64,000 nucleotides of DNA, taken from contig NC_080559.1 of NCBI RefSeq assembly GCF_030253575.1, positions 9,886,501 to 9,950,500 of the forward strand. Direction: 5' to 3'. Numbering within the stretch: the first letter of the stretch is position 1; every line of letters begins with the position of its first letter. The position numbers and the translations under genes are program-made. Positions 61,660-64,000 of the stretch are shown piece by piece. The stretch comes from Rhododendron vialii. Its lineage: Eukaryota > Streptophyta > Magnoliopsida > Ericales > Ericaceae. The notes beneath the pieces are model-generated. The model did no database searches and was not told the origin of the DNA. It was given only the letters and a program-made list of their open reading frames with translations.

Positions 61660-61815
61660 TTTATTGTTGGTTCAATTTGCAGACAATTTTTTGGGGGGTT
61701 TTACTGTTGCTTTGTTTTCCAGTCCATGAATTTGGGGTTTTACTATAGATTCGATTTCCAATCCATGAATTTGGGGGAAAAGCTGTACCCATTCGATTTC
61801 CAGTCCATGCAACTG
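61660..61815. repeat. Imperfect tandem repeat
   Basis: Variants of tcgatttccagtccatgaat with tttgggggttttact recur three to four times. No coding meaning was found. Confidence 0.5.
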
Positions 61816-61877
61816 TTTTCTTTCTTCTTTTTTTTTTTTATCTTAAAAAATATGTGGTTTTTACTTGAACATGTTTT

Positions 61878-61921
<44 letters not shown>
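61878..61921. repeat. Microsatellite (TC)n
   Basis: An uninterrupted run of about 44 bases. Confidence 0.95.
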
Positions 61922-61924
<3 letters not shown>

Positions 61925-62879
61925 TTTGCTATTGATAAAGAGCACTTTTTTTTCTTTACTTGACCCATCTGTCATATACAAATGGAATTCTTGCCATTGC
62001 TACATTTCTGAACATTCTGTATGAAGATTGTCAGGTTCTAGATAAATAGTTGAAGACAAAAGGTAGAAGAAAAGAATAAGAATAAAAAAGGAGTAAAGAA
62101 GATATTGAGTAAGATGTAAAAACTGCTACCATTTTTCGTGCAAAGGGTTTGCTGCTCTTTTCTTTCTACCTGTGACTTGTCAATTGATTTAAGTGTTTCA
62201 AGCCAATCTTAAATGAATTCTTTGTACTTGTGACTTGTAAAAGTACTAATATAAATATCTTTCTGTAATGAACAAATTTGCTCTTGGATTTCTGAAATTC
62301 ACCGGGGTTTGCTTTGCTTCAATTGTAAATGCCATAATTGATGCAGAAGTTCATGTCAATATATGTAGTTGGGGAAGAATCATGATAAGCATAGTACTAG
62401 ATGATTATGCTGATTCCTTTTTGGGAGCCTGTAGTTTTTTTCTTTTCTTTTCATCATTTGGGATTAAGCATGAGAAACACTTTCCTAGAGTTTTGAAGTC
62501 AACCATTTCCTTAAAAATAAAAAGAGAGAAACAGAAAAAGATACGCATTTGCTTTGATGTCAAGCAGCTTCTAGCTAGTGTTCTTTTGGTAATAAGCAAA
62601 CTGAGAAAAGAACTTGTCAACAAGAATCTAGGTTTTCATGATATGAGAGTATCTTGATTCTTCTTGGTAAAGTTAAATAGAGAGTTTGACTGTGAGCTCG
62701 TCAAACAACAAAGTAACATGCTTGTAGTCTGGAATATGTACTTGAATTATATTTGTAAATACTCCAATCTGAGCCGCCGAATAATCTTTAAGTTTCTCGA
62801 TGATGAAATAAGGAAAAATATACCTTTAAGACTTGGATTGTTGCTCATTTGCTACTCCTTCTCTAAACCTCAAGAAAAC
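61922..62879. other. AT-rich DNA, nothing recognised
   Basis: Two open frames (129 codons at 62268; one starting 62664) are AT-biased, lack family motifs and have no splice support. Confidence 0.4.
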
Positions 62880-64000
62880 CCTTTTTCTAAACATGTAGGG
62901 CGGCCCCCAATTCAATTGCAAAGAGAAAAACGCTTATGCTTGGTCAAAAATAACTATTTTCATGACACATTGATGGTAAAATGGGCACACATTTCAATAC
63001 ATAAAACGTCTTTGAGTCAAACCAATTGGGTTAGAAAGAGGACTCAACAAGCTTTCCAACGCTTTGAACCACGCCCAAAATTCGAGTTCGGGAGTGTCCC
63101 GGGCGCTCTCGCGAAGTTCAGTGTGCTGAGCTGTCTCAAAATATTGCTCGGCGTTTCAAAGCATCGCGCGACATTTCAGAAACGCAACACGGCATTTCAG
63201 AAAATTCAAAAAAAATCATTCCACCGCACGACATTTCAATATACAGCACGGCATTTCTCTTTATGTTGTGCGGCGTTTCGGGAAAAAGTTTTGACAATTG
63301 CAAGAAGGTTTTCGGCCACGCCTGTAGGTGCAGAGAATGAGTTTTATTCGGCCCAGAAGCCACCTCTCCTCTTTGTAGTGTTCATCCTTGGCTCTCTTGC
63401 CTATAAATACAACCCCCCTCAAATTGAGAAGTACCCTTTCAACTCCAAATAAAGTTACTCTGTCATTTTCTAGACTCTCACTCTCTCTCTCTCTCTAAAA
63501 ATACTTTCATTCTTCTGATGTAGAACACATGGAGGCTCAATTCCATGATCAGCGGGAACGAGCCAAGCCCCGAAAGTCCAAACGGTGTTTAATTTCAGAT
63601 TACCCAAATTGGCTAAATTCGGACGAGCTCGGAATAGGCCCAAACTTGGTAGGCTCACTTATTTTCGTGCTCCGGTCAATACTCATAACCCTAAGTTGAT
63701 GATCGATGGTGCTTTTCGGCCTAATTCCTGCGTTTAGGCCTTCAATTGCGTTATTTTGCCTATTTAGGAAAGATTTGTTTCGTTAATAACTCTTAGACCG
63801 TAATTCCTTTTAAGTTGATTCTTTTTGGAAAAGCCTTGTTTTTCTTTCCTGTTTTTAATTTTAGGAAAAGCCCCAAATTCTGGAACTTTTTATTTTCCAA
63901 GTTTATTTTTAGGGTTTCTAGGGTTTCAGCCTATTTAAGGGTTTGTAACTTAGAGTTTATGCAGCTTTTTGATCAATAATATTCAGAGATTTTCTCTTTC
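62880..64000 (+). mobile_element. LTR-like sequence, continuing past the right edge
   Basis: TATA-like tataaata at about 63401 is followed by a CT-rich leader (63475-63497). Upstream, 63135-63280 carries five or six degenerate copies of a gc(a/g)cg(a/g)catttca phrase, like the enhancer repeats of an LTR U3. The edge-proximal part (gcctatttaagggtttgtaa) resembles a second LTR or leader segment. No gag or pol lies inside the window. Confidence 0.35.

Noticed and set aside
62664..63452. 262-codon open frame
   Set aside because: It runs through the LTR-like catttca repeats and has no family motif or splice support. Composition is that of the surrounding AT-rich DNA.

Overview
The window is nuclear DNA from a flowering plant, most likely a eudicot. 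It is AT-rich, the genes are spliced, and it carries plant-type transposable elements: Stowaway MITEs, Copia and Gypsy retrotransposons, an Au-like SINE, a Helitron and CACTA, hAT and MULE elements. The species cannot be named from the sequence.

Three intact protein genes lie far apart, all on the + strand. They are a DUF662/RAB6-interacting golgin-like coiled-coil gene (3685-5925, four exons, 189 aa), a TRM27/28-like TON1-recruiting-motif gene (44928-49365, three exons, 461 aa) and a single-exon DUF247 gene (56046-57404, 452 aa). From memory, the same three families sit side by side in this order in Arabidopsis (At2g36410, At2g36420, At2g36430). The window therefore looks like a conserved micro-syntenic block stretched to about 54 kb by insertions.

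Between the first two genes lies a decayed locus (8497 to about 13800) holding two tandem, degenerate copies of the C-terminal half of an Hsp101/ClpB chaperone. Both copies have lost the Walker A lysine and the Walker B glutamate, and both carry frameshifts or stops.

From 14 to 44 kb the DNA is mainly nested mobile elements. A direct segmental duplication (16140-20650 and 33000-35787) provides empty sites that date several insertions. In copy A an LTR with a 5-bp duplication (16622-18953) was itself entered by a Helitron (16748-18499), and two fold-back MITEs sit at 19380-20177. Copy B carries a Stowaway, a SINE-like stretch and a hAT MITE. Two more solo LTRs lie at 21647-22191 and 22791-23285. 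A Copia pol gene (23383 onward) is split by about 6.2 kb, most of it a minus-strand Tat-like Gypsy remnant (26355-30015), and resumes at 30026. Stowaway copies cluster at 43.3-44.5 kb.

From 49 to 64 kb, outside the DUF247 gene, there are fold-back MITEs, a BED zinc-finger fragment, CT microsatellites and an LTR-like sequence running off the right edge.

The less ordinary signals are the paired dead Hsp101 halves, the clean nested-insertion stratigraphy, two strong short hairpins (15134-15197 and 22352-22438) and the conserved three-gene order. I see no convincing wholly new protein system.
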